Assembly: GCA_015060115.1 (NCBI GenBank)
Contig: SUZB01000004.1
Location: forward strand, 58,410 to 122,409
Length of the DNA: 64,000 nt
DNA from: Rikenellaceae bacterium
GTDB lineage: Bacteria; Bacteroidota; Bacteroidia; Bacteroidales; Rikenellaceae
Direction of reading: 5' to 3'
Each line of letters begins with the position of its first letter. Within the stretch, counting starts at the first letter, position 1. Below are positions 40,021 through 49,727 of the stretch, piece after piece. The position numbers and the translations under genes were made by a program. The notes below the pieces were generated by a model, which did no database searches, was not told the origin of the DNA, and worked only from the letters and a program-made list of their open reading frames with translations.

Positions 40021-42063
40021 TTAACCGACAATAGCGCCTGCCATAGTCTTGTCCTCAGGCTGAAGCAACACAAGGCGACCCAAGGCATCCTCGGCCATAA
40101 GAATCATACCGCGCGACTCGATACCCTTAATCTCGCGAGGTGCGAGGTTGGCAAGCACAAGCACCTGACGACCCACCAACTGCTCAGGGGTGTAGTACTC
40201 GGCGATGCCCGATACTATGGTGCGCTTGTCGATGCCGGTGTCGATTGTTAGCTTCAGGAGTTTCTTCGTCTTAGCCACCTTCTCGGCCTCAAGGATTGTC
40301 GAAACACGGATATCCATACGCTGGAAGTCGTCGAACGACACCTCCTCCTTCTGCTCCTTGACACTCTTCTCTGCCTCGGCAACGAGCTTTGCCTGGCGTG
40401 ATGCTGCGAGCTTGTCGAGCTGTGCCTGAATAACATCATCCTCAATCTTCTCGAAGAGGAGCTGTGCCTCGCCAATAGCATGACCGGCCTCGATAAGCTC
40501 CATAGAGCCCATCTGCTCCCAGCCAAACTTCTCCTGAGCAAGCATCTTGAGCATCTTCTCGGCAGAGAAGGGCATAAAGGGCTCGATGGCGATGGCTGTG
40601 TTGGCGGTAATTTGCAATGCGATATTGAGGATTGTCTTTACACGCTCGGGGTCGGTCTTAACCACCTTCCAAGGCTCGGTGTCGGCCAAGTACTTATTAC
40701 CGATACGCGCGAAGTTCATAGCATCCTTCAATGCCTCGCGGAAGTGGTAGAGCTCAATGTTGCGCTCCAACGATGCCTTGATCTTCTCTATCTCCTCGAT
40801 GGTGGCCTCGTCATAGTCGGTGAGTGTGCCACGCTCAGGCACGATGCCATCGTAGTACTTCTTCGTAAGCACCAAGGCGCGGTTTACGAAGTTGCCCAAT
40901 ACGGCCACAAGCTCCGAGTTGTTGCGTGCCTGGAAGTCCTTCCAAGTGAAGTCGTTATCCTTCGTTTCGGGGGCGTTGGCGCAGAGTACATAGCGCAAAA
41001 CATCCTCCTTGCCGGGGAACTCGTCGAGATATTCGTGGAGCCATACAGCCCAGTTCTGCGAGGTAGATATCTTGTCGCCCTCCAAGTTAAGGAACTCGTT
41101 GGCGGGGACATTCTCTGGTAGGATATAGCCACCGTGAGCCTTGAGCATCGAGGGGAACACGATGCAGTGGAATACGATGTTATCCTTGCCGATGAAGTGT
41201 ACCATCTTGGTATCTTCCGACTTCCAATACTTTTCCCAGTCGGGTGTAAGGTCCTTAGTAGCAGAGATATAGCCGATAGGCGCATCAAACCACACATATA
41301 GCACCTTGCCATCAGCACCCTCCACAGGTACGGGGATACCCCAGTCCAAGTCACGGCTTACGGCACGGGGCTGAAGGCCGAGGTCGAGCCAGCTCTTGCA
41401 CTGACCATAGACATTCGACTTCCACTCCTTGTGGCCCTCCAATATCCACTCGCGCAAGAAGCCTTCGTACTTATCCAATGGCAAGTACCAGTGCTTTGTC
41501 TCGCGCTTCACGGGCACAGCACCCGATACGGCACTCTTGGGGTTGAGCAACTCATCGGGCGAGAGTGTTGAGCCACACTTCTCGCACTGGTCGCCGTATG
41601 CCTTCTCGTTCTGGCAGTGGGGGCAAGTACCCACGATGTAGCGGTCAGCAAGGAATGTCTGCGCCTCCTCGTCGTAGTACTGCATCGATGTCTGCTCGAT
41701 AAACTTACCCTCGTCATAGAGCTTGCGGAAGAACTCCGAGGCTGTTACACGGTGTGTGGGTGATGATGTTCGTGAGTAGATGTCGAAAGACATACCGAGA
41801 CGACGGAACGACTTCTCGATAATTTCGTGGTAGCGGTCAACGACCTGCTGAGGTGTAATACCCTCCTTGCGAGCCTTGATAGTGATGGGCACACCGTGCT
41901 CATCGCTACCGCATACCGAGATAACATCGTAGCCCTTGAGGCGAAGATAACGGGTGTAGATATCCGACGGCACATATACGCCAGCGAGGTGTCCGATATG
42001 TACTGGACCATTGGCATAGGGTAGTGCCGAGGTGATAAGATAACGCTTATACTCTTTACTCAT
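40021..42063 (-). CDS. metG: Methionyl-tRNA synthetase with C-terminal tRNA-binding domain
   Basis: 680 aa. It charges tRNA-Met for initiation and elongation. The HIGH motif (PVHIGHLAG) is at residues 22-25. A zinc knuckle is seen in [18 protein letters not shown] (about 141-158). The KMSKS loop reads KISTS ([14 protein letters not shown]), a variant remembered as usual in Bacteroidetes. The anticodon-binding domain follows, then a linker rich in Lys/Glu, then a C-terminal OB-fold (about 575-680, ending [10 protein letters not shown]) that improves tRNA binding and dimerises. A -7 box lies at 42155-42162. Confidence 0.96.
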   Translation of the reverse strand: MSKEYKRYLITSALPYANGPVHIGHLAGVYVPSDIYTRYLRLKGYDVISVCGSDEHGVPITIKARKEGITPQQVVDRYHEIIEKSFRRLGMSFDIYSRTSSPTHRVTASEFFRKLYDEGKFIEQTSMQYYDEEAQTFLADRYIVGTCPHCQNEKAYGDQCEKCGSTLSPDELLNPKSAVSGAVPVKRETKHWYLPLDKYEGFLREWILEGHKEWKSNVYGQCKSWLDLGLQPRAVSRDLDWGIPVPVEGADGKVLYVWFDAPIGYISATKDLTPDWEKYWKSEDTKMVHFIGKDNIVFHCIVFPSMLKAHGGYILPENVPANEFLNLEGDKISTSQNWAVWLHEYLDEFPGKEDVLRYVLCANAPETKDNDFTWKDFQARNNSELVAVLGNFVNRALVLTKKYYDGIVPERGTLTDYDEATIEEIEKIKASLERNIELYHFREALKDAMNFARIGNKYLADTEPWKVVKTDPERVKTILNIALQITANTAIAIEPFMPFSAEKMLKMLAQEKFGWEQMGSMELIEAGHAIGEAQLLFEKIEDDVIQAQLDKLAASRQAKLVAEAEKSVKEQKEEVSFDDFQRMDIRVSTILEAEKVAKTKKLLKLTIDTGIDKRTIVSGIAEYYTPEQLVGRQVLVLANLAPREIKGIESRGMILMAEDALGRLVLLQPEDKTMAGAIVG

Positions 42064-42154
42064 TATATCTGTATAGTCTAATAAATTCGTTGTAAGTCTT
42101 TGATGCTTCGCAAGTAAGCATAGTGCATGCTACGCCGTGGCGCACAATACGAAA

Positions 42155-42162
42155 CAAAGTTA
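42155..42162 (-). promoter_or_regulatory. -7 box for metG
   Basis: CAAAGTTA on the plus strand reads TAACTTTG on the minus strand, about 92 nt upstream of the metG ATG. Confidence 0.5.
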
Positions 42163-42207
42163 ATAATTTTTCTGCAATAATTCAAAATAGTTGGGAGATT
42201 TTAGGAT

Positions 42208-42377
42208 TTAGTTTTTAGTTGGTAGAGATGCGCTCCGGGGGAGCGCAGATATTTTATTAAGACCTTAGGACTTTAAGACCGTAAGACCTTACGAGGTCGG
42301 GTATCAAAAAAGGCCTACTTGTCCTATTGGTCTTACTTGTCTTAAAAAACTCTAACAACTAATAACTAAAAACTAAA
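42208..42377 (-). repeat. Composite intergenic repeat, copy 11 (complete, reversed)
   Basis: It has a TTTTTAGTTGGTAGAG arm, GCGCTCC/GGAGCGC hairpin, core GACCTTACGAGGTCGGGTA, about four reversed 9-bp units and the right arm CTAACAACTAATAACTAA. It lies between the metG promoter and the peptidase terminator. Confidence 0.85.
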
Positions 42378-42415
42378 GGAGATGACTAATTTTCTTTTTA
42401 GCCATCTCCTTTTTA
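42378..42415 (-). terminator. Terminator of the C1 peptidase gene
   Basis: GGAGATGACTAA (42378-42389) pairs with TTAGCCATCTCC (42398-42409) with one mismatch. Same stem family as at 15240 and 22951. Confidence 0.8.
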
Positions 42416-42431
42416 GCTATGCTCGCTTTGC

Positions 42432-43625
42432 TTACTTCAAGCCTAGCTTCTTCTTGATATCCTTAGGAAGCGCATCCTTGTGAACAACGATGTTCATGGT
42501 CTTGTAGCGAACAAACGCCTTAGATGCGTACCAGATACCCTTGTAAGTACCAGCCTCACCCCATGAGTTCTTTACCATATAGTACTCGGTGCCGTTCTGG
42601 TCCTTAGCGATACCGTAGATCTGCATACCGTGGTCATCGGTAGTCTCCCAGTTGTCGTAAGCCAACTGACGCTCCTCCTGCGAAACCCAACGCTGTGTAG
42701 TGGGCTTAGGAGTGTTCTTCTTCTCCTCCTCGCTGAGGTTGAGCCACTTTGCCATATCCGAGCCCTGAAGGTCGGTACTTGCACTCTCCTCGGGAAGAAC
42801 AGCGGTACCCATACGAGTAAAGCCCTTCTCCGAAACATCGCTACCCCAAGCGATGGTGTAGCCCTCCATAATAGCGTTGTCGAATACCTGCATAAGCTCG
42901 TCGATAGGCAAGTTGTAAGACTTTGACCAACGCCAGTTGTCCTGAATCTCAAGTACGAATGACTCGTAGAAGGGGTGGTGGGTGTACGATGTCAATGATA
43001 CATAGTCGTCAGCATTCAAGCCCAACTCCTCGTAGAACGACTTGGGGGTGTACTCCTTGCCGTTGTAGGTGAACTTCTCGGGACGAACACCGAGGTAGAT
43101 GTCGTGGATAGACTCGATAGCCTTCTTCCAAAGGGGCATACCCTCCGAATCGGTCTGCAAGCTGCGATGACGACCCTTAGCGATAGCGGCAACAACAGCG
43201 TCGCTAACAGCCGAAAGCTCGTTGTGGTTAGAGAGCTCCTTGCCATACATCACACCGGGGCGCATCTCCTCCTCAGGAACAAGACCGAAGGCCTCCATAC
43301 CGTAGATAACATCGTAGAACGAGCCACCCTGCGAGAATGATACATCACCGTGGGTACGAACAGCCTTATCGGCACGATCGAGGTAGGTGTTGTGCACGAG
43401 GTACATCTCCGAGAAATCGAACTCGCCCTTGCCCATACGCAAAAGCTCTGACTCGATAAATGCCAACGAAGAGTAGCACCAGCAGGTACCTGCCTGATTC
43501 TGATTCTTGATGCTTGTGATAGGGTTCTCCTTCACAACGGTGAACTCAAGAGTGTTCTCTGCCTCCTGAGCCATCACACCCATAGCTGAGATAGCTGCGA
43601 GTGCCAAAACAAAGATTTTCTTCAT
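42432..43625 (-). CDS. Secreted C1-family cysteine peptidase (bleomycin hydrolase/PepC-like)
   Basis: 397 aa. The N-terminus (MKKIFVLALAAISAMGVMAQ) is a Sec signal peptide, so unlike cytoplasmic PepC it is exported. The catalytic set is complete: Cys48 in NQNQAGTCWCYSS, His in DDHGMQIYGIA and Asn in VKNSWGE. The C-terminus ends in PKDIKKKLGLK. Family members act as aminopeptidases of the C1B type; in this phylum secreted versions are common and probably digest peptides in the periplasm. It is monocistronic with a terminator at 42378. No clear promoter box was found upstream. Confidence 0.9.
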   Translation of the reverse strand: MKKIFVLALAAISAMGVMAQEAENTLEFTVVKENPITSIKNQNQAGTCWCYSSLAFIESELLRMGKGEFDFSEMYLVHNTYLDRADKAVRTHGDVSFSQGGSFYDVIYGMEAFGLVPEEEMRPGVMYGKELSNHNELSAVSDAVVAAIAKGRHRSLQTDSEGMPLWKKAIESIHDIYLGVRPEKFTYNGKEYTPKSFYEELGLNADDYVSLTSYTHHPFYESFVLEIQDNWRWSKSYNLPIDELMQVFDNAIMEGYTIAWGSDVSEKGFTRMGTAVLPEESASTDLQGSDMAKWLNLSEEEKKNTPKPTTQRWVSQEERQLAYDNWETTDDHGMQIYGIAKDQNGTEYYMVKNSWGEAGTYKGIWYASKAFVRYKTMNIVVHKDALPKDIKKKLGLK

Positions 43626-43717
43626 AAATGGTTCGTTTTAAGGTTTATAATAAATAAATTTAGTTCTGTTTTTTCGGAGAGAGTTGATTGCGTTGTCCAA
43701 ATTATCTTGTTTTTGTT

Positions 43718-43807
43718 TTTTAGGACCTTAAGATTTTAGGACCATAAGACCTTACGAGGTCGGGTATCAAAAACTCTAATAACTAATAACTAAAAACTAA
43801 CAACTAA
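43718..43807 (-). repeat. Composite intergenic repeat, copy 12 (partial)
   Basis: This copy keeps the GGACCATAAGACCTTACGAG core region, GGTCGGGTATC and the right arm CTAATAACTAATAACTAA. The 9-bp units and the hairpin are missing. It lies between the C1 peptidase promoter region and topA. Confidence 0.75.
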
Positions 43808-43817
43808 TCTCTCTCTT

Positions 43818-46118
43818 CTATTTCTTCACCTTAGCCATAATTTTGCGGCACTCTGCCAAGGTCAGTGTCTCGACCTTTGTGCCCTTAGGCAGACGGTAGT
43901 TCTTGCCATTAGAGGCGATATAAGGGCCATACATACCGCTCTTAATAACCACAGACCCATCCTCAGGGAAGGTGCGTATAGGCTCCGATGCAGCACGCTG
44001 CTTGGCACTTGCCTCCTTTAACAACTCCTCGGCACGCTCGCGCGTGATAGTATATGGGTCATCGCTCTTGGCCAACGATGCGAAGCTCTTGCCATGACGC
44101 ACATAGGGGCCAAACTTGCCGACACCAACCATCAACGCCTCGCCATCTAAGTCGCCAAGGTTACGAGGCAGAGCGAAGAGCTCCAACGCCTCCTCCAAGC
44201 TAATAGACTCGATAAGCTGTCCCTTCTTTAGCGAGGCAAACTGCCCCTTCTCGCCATTTTCGCCCTCAAGCTCGACCATAGGGCCATAACGACCGATACG
44301 AGCCTTGACAGTCTGGCCTGTCTTGGGGTCTACGCCGAGCACGCGCGTAGCCTGCTGTGAGCGTGTGGGCTGTGTGCCTACTGCCTCGTCAACAAGCGAG
44401 TGGAACGGAGCGTAGAAGTCGTCAATCATCTTATGCCAGGTAATCTCGCCATCGGCAATGCGGTCGAACTCCTTCTCGACATTTGCCGTGAAGTGATAGT
44501 CGATAATCGAGGCAAACTGCGTCTCGAGATAGTCATTAACGACCATACCGATGTCGGTAGGTGCAAGGCGGTTCTTCTCCTTGCCGTAGCTCTCCGAGGT
44601 CTGCTTCGTGGCAATCTTGCCATTGATGAGTATCATCTGCTCAAGGTTACGGCGCTGAGCATCACGATTCTGCTTTACGACATAGCCTCGGTTGATAATC
44701 GTGGTGATTGTCGGCGCATAGGTCGAAGGACGACCGATGCCAAGCTCCTCAAGGCGCTTAACGAGGGCTGCCTCATTATAGCGCGAGGGTGCCTGTGTAT
44801 AGCGCTGCGTTGCTGTAATCTGCGTAGCTATGAGCTTGTCGCCAACCATCATCTTGGGTAGGATACCGCCCTCGCCCTCCTGCTGAGCATCCTCATCGAC
44901 AGCCTCAGAGTATAGGCGCATAAAGCCATCGAAGCGTACTACCTCGCCCACAGCCGTAAACTGCTCCTTACGCCTTTTGAGGTCGATGACAATATTTGTG
45001 CGGTCGAGCTCCGCAGGCACCATCTGCGATGCCACGGTGCGCTTCCAGATAAGGTCGTAGAGGCGCTTCTCGGTCGCTGTGCCCTCAATCTCGTGGCGCT
45101 CGATATACGAAGGACGAATAGCCTCGTGAGCCTCCTGAGCACCCTTCGCCTTAGTCTTGAAGTTGTGGGGATAGGAGTATTTAGCGCCAAAGAGGCGGGT
45201 AATCTCGTTCTTACACTGTGTAATGGCCATCTGCGAGAGGTTTACCGAGTCGGTACGCATATAGGTGATAAGACCCTGCTCATAGAGCTTCTGCGCTACG
45301 GACATTGTCTGCGATACGCTCATACCCAACTTACGGCCAGCCTCCTGCTGGAGTGTCGAGGTGGTAAACGGAGGTGCTGCATAGCGCTGCACGGGCTTCT
45401 CCTCGGCCTTCGACACGGTGAACTCCTCGGTGATGCAGTCGTTGAGGAACTTCTCGGCATCCTCACGCTTCTCGAAGGGGTGCGAAAGTGTTGCCTTGAA
45501 GAGTGTAGCGTTCTCGTCGCCAGCGATATAGAACTGAGCCACAACACGATACTGAGCTACGGACTTAAAGCCGATAATCTCCCTCTCGCGCTCAACAATA
45601 AGGCGAACAGCCACCGACTGAACACGGCCGGCCGAGAGTGCCGGGCGCACCTTCTTCCACAACACGGGAGATAGCTCAAAGCCTACCAAGCGGTCGAGGA
45701 CACGGCGTGCCTGCTGAGCATTGACAAGGTTCATATCTATGGTACGAGGGTTCTCGATAGCATTCAGTATCGCACGCTGCGTAATCTCGTGGAATACGAT
45801 ACGCTTGGTCTGGTCGATGGGCAGGTCGAGAACCTTAGCAAGGTGCCAAGCGATAGCCTCTCCCTCGCGGTCCTCATCGGATGCCAACCATACGGTCTTT
45901 GCAGTGCGTGCCAAGCGACTAAGCTCATCAACAACCTTGCGCTTGTCGTCGGGGATCTCATATATTGGCTCGAATGACTTATCTATATCGACACCGAGTC
46001 CCTTTTTCGCCAAGTCGCGGATGTGGCCGAAGCTCGACTTCACCGTGTACTCCTTACCCAAGAAACGCTCAATGGTCTTGGCCTTGGCGGGAGACTCAAC
46101 AATTACCAAATTTTCCAT
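43818..46118 (-). CDS. topA: DNA topoisomerase I
   Basis: 766 aa from ATG 46118; an upstream in-frame ATG (46148) would add ten residues before the TOPRIM strand and is less likely. It relaxes negative supercoils by cutting one strand. TOPRIM acids are Glu8 (VIVESPAKAKT) and SDEDREGEA. The catalytic Tyr is in GLITYMRTDS. Instead of zinc fingers the C-terminus has three CRPT-type repeats (GRYGPMVELEG, VGKFGPYVRHG, SGMYGPYIASNG), usual for Bacteroidetes, and ends in MAKVKK. The gene is preceded on the minus strand by the DUF4270 terminator. Confidence 0.96.
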   Translation of the reverse strand: MENLVIVESPAKAKTIERFLGKEYTVKSSFGHIRDLAKKGLGVDIDKSFEPIYEIPDDKRKVVDELSRLARTAKTVWLASDEDREGEAIAWHLAKVLDLPIDQTKRIVFHEITQRAILNAIENPRTIDMNLVNAQQARRVLDRLVGFELSPVLWKKVRPALSAGRVQSVAVRLIVEREREIIGFKSVAQYRVVAQFYIAGDENATLFKATLSHPFEKREDAEKFLNDCITEEFTVSKAEEKPVQRYAAPPFTTSTLQQEAGRKLGMSVSQTMSVAQKLYEQGLITYMRTDSVNLSQMAITQCKNEITRLFGAKYSYPHNFKTKAKGAQEAHEAIRPSYIERHEIEGTATEKRLYDLIWKRTVASQMVPAELDRTNIVIDLKRRKEQFTAVGEVVRFDGFMRLYSEAVDEDAQQEGEGGILPKMMVGDKLIATQITATQRYTQAPSRYNEAALVKRLEELGIGRPSTYAPTITTIINRGYVVKQNRDAQRRNLEQMILINGKIATKQTSESYGKEKNRLAPTDIGMVVNDYLETQFASIIDYHFTANVEKEFDRIADGEITWHKMIDDFYAPFHSLVDEAVGTQPTRSQQATRVLGVDPKTGQTVKARIGRYGPMVELEGENGEKGQFASLKKGQLIESISLEEALELFALPRNLGDLDGEALMVGVGKFGPYVRHGKSFASLAKSDDPYTITRERAEELLKEASAKQRAASEPIRTFPEDGSVVIKSGMYGPYIASNGKNYRLPKGTKVETLTLAECRKIMAKVKK

Positions 46119-46146
46119 CCAAATATCTTTCTTTCTATTAAACGGC

Positions 46147-46173
46147 AAAACCTAAGTCGGTGGCTTAGGTTTC
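46147..46173 (-). terminator. Hairpin downstream of the DUF4270 gene
   Basis: AAACCTAAG (46148-46156) pairs with CTTAGGTTT (46164-46172). The T tail on the minus strand is weak. Confidence 0.5.
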
Positions 46174-46204
46174 TCCGTAGAAGTTGTTAACTAAAGTTAA
46201 GTTG

Positions 46205-47797
46205 CTAATCTACAATAGTATATGTCAGCTCTAACGAGATTGGCGCCTTGGCCGCTCCATCTTTATCGCCTCCATATATCGCTTGTCGGTTAAATCCGAA
46301 GAGCGCCGCAGCATCCGGGCCTATGTAGAGCCTGCGATAATCAACCAAACACTCCTCCGAGGGTTCGTAGCCCTCCTCGAACTTCGCAAAATCTACCGTC
46401 TTGCCATCTTCCAAGAGGTTGTCGGCAGCGGCAAACATTAGCGACTGAACAAAGGTCGATATATCCATATTGTAGCAAGCAAGCGAACGGTTGAGAATAC
46501 CATCGTAGGTCGATGATGACGAGCCGATGATGTAGTCCACGATGCCTATGCCCCTATTGTAATCGGTGTAGAGGCCAACGCCGGGCATCGCCGCGTTAAG
46601 CTTAGGAGTAATCTCCAGCGGACTAATCATCTCAGGGTCGTAGTCCGAGCCATCGAGGTAAACCTTGAGGTGTGCCTGATTTACCGACACAACAGAGCCC
46701 TCATTAGCCAAGGCGATATCCGCCAACGACTGAATCATCTCGTCGGTAAACTCCACCTCTGTAACATAGCCACCCATACCATCAACGAGGTTGATGCCAG
46801 CCTCAAGAGTTAGTGTCGGCTCCTCGTGCTCAACCATTGAAACCGAGACATTACCGGCATCTACATCGAATGTCGCGGGGTTGAGGTAGAAGTTGTAGAG
46901 CATATAGGTGGTATCGCGGATAATCGTGGGGTCCTCCTCGTAGCGACCACGCGCATAGAGATACATCGCCGACTCCGAGAGCTTCGTAGAGTAGACAGCA
47001 CCCCTACCCTCAACATCGCCCTTAGGCTTGATATAGAGACCCTTAACCTCTTCAACAAAGGCCTTCTCGTTGCCATTGACATAGAGCGAGTCTTTGTCAT
47101 AAGCGAAGCCGTTGTTTGCCTCAAGGTCGTTGAGGAACATCAAACGGCGGATATACTCCATCGTTGCCGAGGTGTTCTCCAAGCGCACGGGACGAATCTT
47201 CGGTTTTTCGATATCGCCCACATAGACGCCCCTCTCCTGATTGGGGAAGGTGAACTCAAAAATTGGCTCTGCACCGATGTAGGGCGTGGGGTCGAAGTTG
47301 ATATAAAAGGTCGTGTCCTCCGAGAGCTTGATATATTCATTCGAGGTAATCTCATAGACCTCGAAGCGCTGTTTTACAGTAGTATCGCCATGAAAATCAC
47401 TGACATAGAGACCCAAGCACATAGAGTCGAAGATTGGGCGGTAGCCCCAACCACGATCCTTGTGGAGGCTCATACTGAAGAGCATCTGCGTCATAAAGCC
47501 TGCGCTACGCATACCAAAGGTATCGCTATGCTCTGTGCCAAGGTAGGCAAAATCGAGGTTTGACGAGCGCAACGAGTCGGTAATAATATTGCGTGTGGCA
47601 ACCATTGCAAGGCTCTCCTCGCGCTCACCCTCACGCATCACGCCTCCCTTGTAGGTGCGGCGCTTAAGCTCCATCTTCTGGTTTGAAGGCACAAACTCCA
47701 CACCCTGCGTGTAGTCCACCTCGGTGGTACAACTTACGCCGAGAAACACCATACAGAGCATGGCACAGAGTAGAGAGCTTAGCTTATAGTTGGTCAT
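46205..47797 (-). CDS. DUF4270 lipoprotein
   Basis: 530 aa from ATG 47797. A longer frame reaching 47938 is rejected because its first 47 residues overlap the preceding gene in another frame and lack a signal. The N-terminus MTNYKLSSLLCAMLCMVFLG ends in VSCTTE, a lipobox-like Cys near residue 23. The mature protein is long and beta-rich with repeated TYMLYNFYLNPAT-like strands, as in DUF4270 proteins, which are surface or periplasmic lipoproteins of unknown function in Bacteroidetes. It overlaps the GT5-like gene by 14 nt, so the two are translationally coupled. Their association seems to recur in the phylum (from memory). Confidence 0.85.
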   Translation of the reverse strand: MTNYKLSSLLCAMLCMVFLGVSCTTEVDYTQGVEFVPSNQKMELKRRTYKGGVMREGEREESLAMVATRNIITDSLRSSNLDFAYLGTEHSDTFGMRSAGFMTQMLFSMSLHKDRGWGYRPIFDSMCLGLYVSDFHGDTTVKQRFEVYEITSNEYIKLSEDTTFYINFDPTPYIGAEPIFEFTFPNQERGVYVGDIEKPKIRPVRLENTSATMEYIRRLMFLNDLEANNGFAYDKDSLYVNGNEKAFVEEVKGLYIKPKGDVEGRGAVYSTKLSESAMYLYARGRYEEDPTIIRDTTYMLYNFYLNPATFDVDAGNVSVSMVEHEEPTLTLEAGINLVDGMGGYVTEVEFTDEMIQSLADIALANEGSVVSVNQAHLKVYLDGSDYDPEMISPLEITPKLNAAMPGVGLYTDYNRGIGIVDYIIGSSSSTYDGILNRSLACYNMDISTFVQSLMFAAADNLLEDGKTVDFAKFEEGYEPSEECLVDYRRLYIGPDAAALFGFNRQAIYGGDKDGAAKAPISLELTYTIVD

Positions 47798-48590
47798 AGA
47801 ACAATTTATAGTTATCGAATACCTCCTTATCGTCGCCAGCTTGGTAGTTGAGCACCTTTTTGCCCTTCTCACGAGCATACTCCAAGAGTGAGGCATCGGC
47901 ATTCTCCGAGGTGGCAACGACACCATCGGCATAGTCAATAACGAAGCGATAGAGGTTTTCGTATGTGGGCTCCTCCAAAATCTTCATCGAGCTATCCATA
48001 ATGCCCTCGCCCTCAAGCTTGCGCTTAAGCGCCGGATCGAGCTGGCCCTCGAACTTATCGTCGGCAAGCGACAATACAATCTTCACATCGCGGAAGAGGG
48101 GGTCATCGTAGAATACCTTCTTAAGGTACATAGGCACAATAGCCGAGAACCAACCATGACAGTGTACAATGGTGGGTGTCCAGCGCAACTTCTTCACAGT
48201 CTCCAACATACCGCGTGCAAAGAAGATAGCGCGGTCGTCGTTATCCTCAAAGAGCTTGCCATTCTCGTCACGCAAGATGGCACGGCGAGCGAAGTAGTCG
48301 TCGTTGTCGATAAAGTAAATCTGGATGCGTGCCGAGGGGATAGAGGCCACCTTGATGATTAGCTGGTGGTCGTTGTCGTTGATGATAAGGTTCATACCCG
48401 ACAGACGGATAACCTCGTGCAACTGGTTACGACGCTCGTTGATACAGCCATAGCGGGGCATAAAGGTGCGCACCTCCGAGCCACGCTCCTGCATCTGGCG
48501 AGCCATCTCAAGGCTCAACTTAGAGAGCTCGTTCTCAGGGAGATATGGCGATATCTCCTGACATACGAACAGAATTTTGTTTGTTGCCAT
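47784..48590 (-). CDS. Starch/glycogen synthase N-terminal-domain-like protein (GT5-like), 268 aa
   Basis: Start at ATG 48590 (MATNKILFVCQEISPYLPEN). It matches the N-terminal Rossmann half of glycogen synthase: ILFVCQEISPYL, then EVRTFMPRYGCINERR, DNDDRAIFFARGMLE, and IVHCHGWFSAIVPMYLK. Two things are missing. The Lys-x-Gly-Gly ADP-glucose loop is replaced by PENELS, and the C-terminal nucleotide-binding half is absent (a full enzyme has about 480 aa). It is therefore probably not a working synthase; a regulatory or sugar-binding role is possible. A -7 box lies at 48609-48616, and the DUF4270 gene overlaps its end by 14 nt. Confidence 0.8.
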   Translation of the reverse strand: MATNKILFVCQEISPYLPENELSKLSLEMARQMQERGSEVRTFMPRYGCINERRNQLHEVIRLSGMNLIINDNDHQLIIKVASIPSARIQIYFIDNDDYFARRAILRDENGKLFEDNDDRAIFFARGMLETVKKLRWTPTIVHCHGWFSAIVPMYLKKVFYDDPLFRDVKIVLSLADDKFEGQLDPALKRKLEGEGIMDSSMKILEEPTYENLYRFVIDYADGVVATSENADASLLEYAREKGKKVLNYQAGDDKEVFDNYKLFYDQL

Positions 48591-48608
48591 AATCGCTAAT
48601 TTACTACG

Positions 48609-48616
48609 CAAAAATA
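48609..48616 (-). promoter_or_regulatory. -7 box for the GT5-like/DUF4270 pair
   Basis: CAAAAATA on the plus strand reads TATTTTTG on the minus strand, 19 nt upstream of ATG 48590. It would allow separate expression from queA, whose stop lies 12 nt away. Confidence 0.45.
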
Positions 48617-48627
48617 GTAAAAATTTT

Positions 48628-49677
48628 CTACAAAATCAACATTGCATCACCATAAGTGCCAAAGCGGTAGCCCTCCTCCTTGGCAATACGGTAGGCATCC
48701 ATAACCATATCGTAGCCACCAAATGCCGCAACCATCATCAACTGTGTTGAGTAGGGAAGGTGGAAGTTCGACACCATAGCATCGGCCGAGGTAAACTGGT
48801 AGGGGTGGAAGATAAACTTATTGGTCCAGCCCTCCATAGGCTTGAGCTTACCGCCAATCGTTACGGCAGTCTCCATAGCACGCATAACTGTTGTGCCGAT
48901 GGCTACAACCTTGTGGCCGTTGCTCTTGGCTGCGTTAATCTCCTCGACAGCCTTCTCCGTAACGAAGAACTGCTCCGAGTCCATCTTATGCTTCGAGAGA
49001 TCCTCAACATCGACAGTGCGGAAGTTGCCAAGACCTACATGGAGTGTGATAAACGAGCTGTCGATGCCCTTGATTTCCATACGCTTAAGCAGATGCTTCG
49101 AGAAGTGAAGACCTGCCGTGGGGGCTGCCACAGCACCCTCGTGCTTGGCGTAGATGGTCTGATACCACTCCTCGTCTTCGGGCTCTACCTTCTCACGCAC
49201 CCAGCGCGGAAGGGGTGTCTCGCCCATAGCGTAGAGCGCCTCCTTGAACTCCTCGTAAGAGCCATCAAAGAGGAAACGAAGGGTACGGCCACGCGAGGTG
49301 GTGTTGTCGATAACCTCGGCACCCATCAACTCGTCATCGCCGAAGTAGAGCTTGTTGCCGATACGAATTTTGCGGGCGGGATCAACGAGAACATCCCAGA
49401 GGCGAAGCTCGCGGTTGAGCTCACGCAAGAGGAAAATCTCAATGTCGGCACCTGTCTTCTCCTTGCAACCCTGAAGGCGTGCGGGGAAGACCTTGGTGTC
49501 GTTGAAGACAAACATATCCTTCTCGTCGAAGTATTCGATAATATCCTTGAAGATGCGGTGCTCAATCTCACCTGTATCGCGGTGAAGCACCATAAGGCGG
49601 GCATCGTCACGGTTTACGGTAGGATACTTGGCAATCATATCCTCCGAAAACTCATAACCATACTGCGAAAGTTTCAT
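48628..49677 (-). CDS. queA: S-adenosylmethionine:tRNA ribosyltransferase-isomerase
   Basis: 349 aa. It transfers and isomerises the ribosyl part of SAM to preQ1 in tRNA, making epoxyqueuosine. The family sequence is unmistakable: [69 protein letters not shown] and [12 protein letters not shown] near the end. It lies 50 nt downstream of truB on the minus strand, so two tRNA-modification genes are neighbours. Confidence 0.96.
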   Translation of the reverse strand: MKLSQYGYEFSEDMIAKYPTVNRDDARLMVLHRDTGEIEHRIFKDIIEYFDEKDMFVFNDTKVFPARLQGCKEKTGADIEIFLLRELNRELRLWDVLVDPARKIRIGNKLYFGDDELMGAEVIDNTTSRGRTLRFLFDGSYEEFKEALYAMGETPLPRWVREKVEPEDEEWYQTIYAKHEGAVAAPTAGLHFSKHLLKRMEIKGIDSSFITLHVGLGNFRTVDVEDLSKHKMDSEQFFVTEKAVEEINAAKSNGHKVVAIGTTVMRAMETAVTIGGKLKPMEGWTNKFIFHPYQFTSADAMVSNFHLPYSTQLMMVAAFGGYDMVMDAYRIAKEEGYRFGTYGDAMLIL

Positions 49678-49727
49678 ATATTCTCAAAAAAAAGTGTGTA
49701 ACAATCAAATATTATACGCAAAACTCG

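Noticed and set aside
47798..47938. A 47-residue N-terminal extension of the DUF4270 protein
   Set aside because: It overlaps the GT5-like gene out of frame and hides the lipoprotein signal.
48760..49701. Open frame of 313 codons on the plus strand
   Set aside because: It is antisense to queA and contains no recognisable domain.
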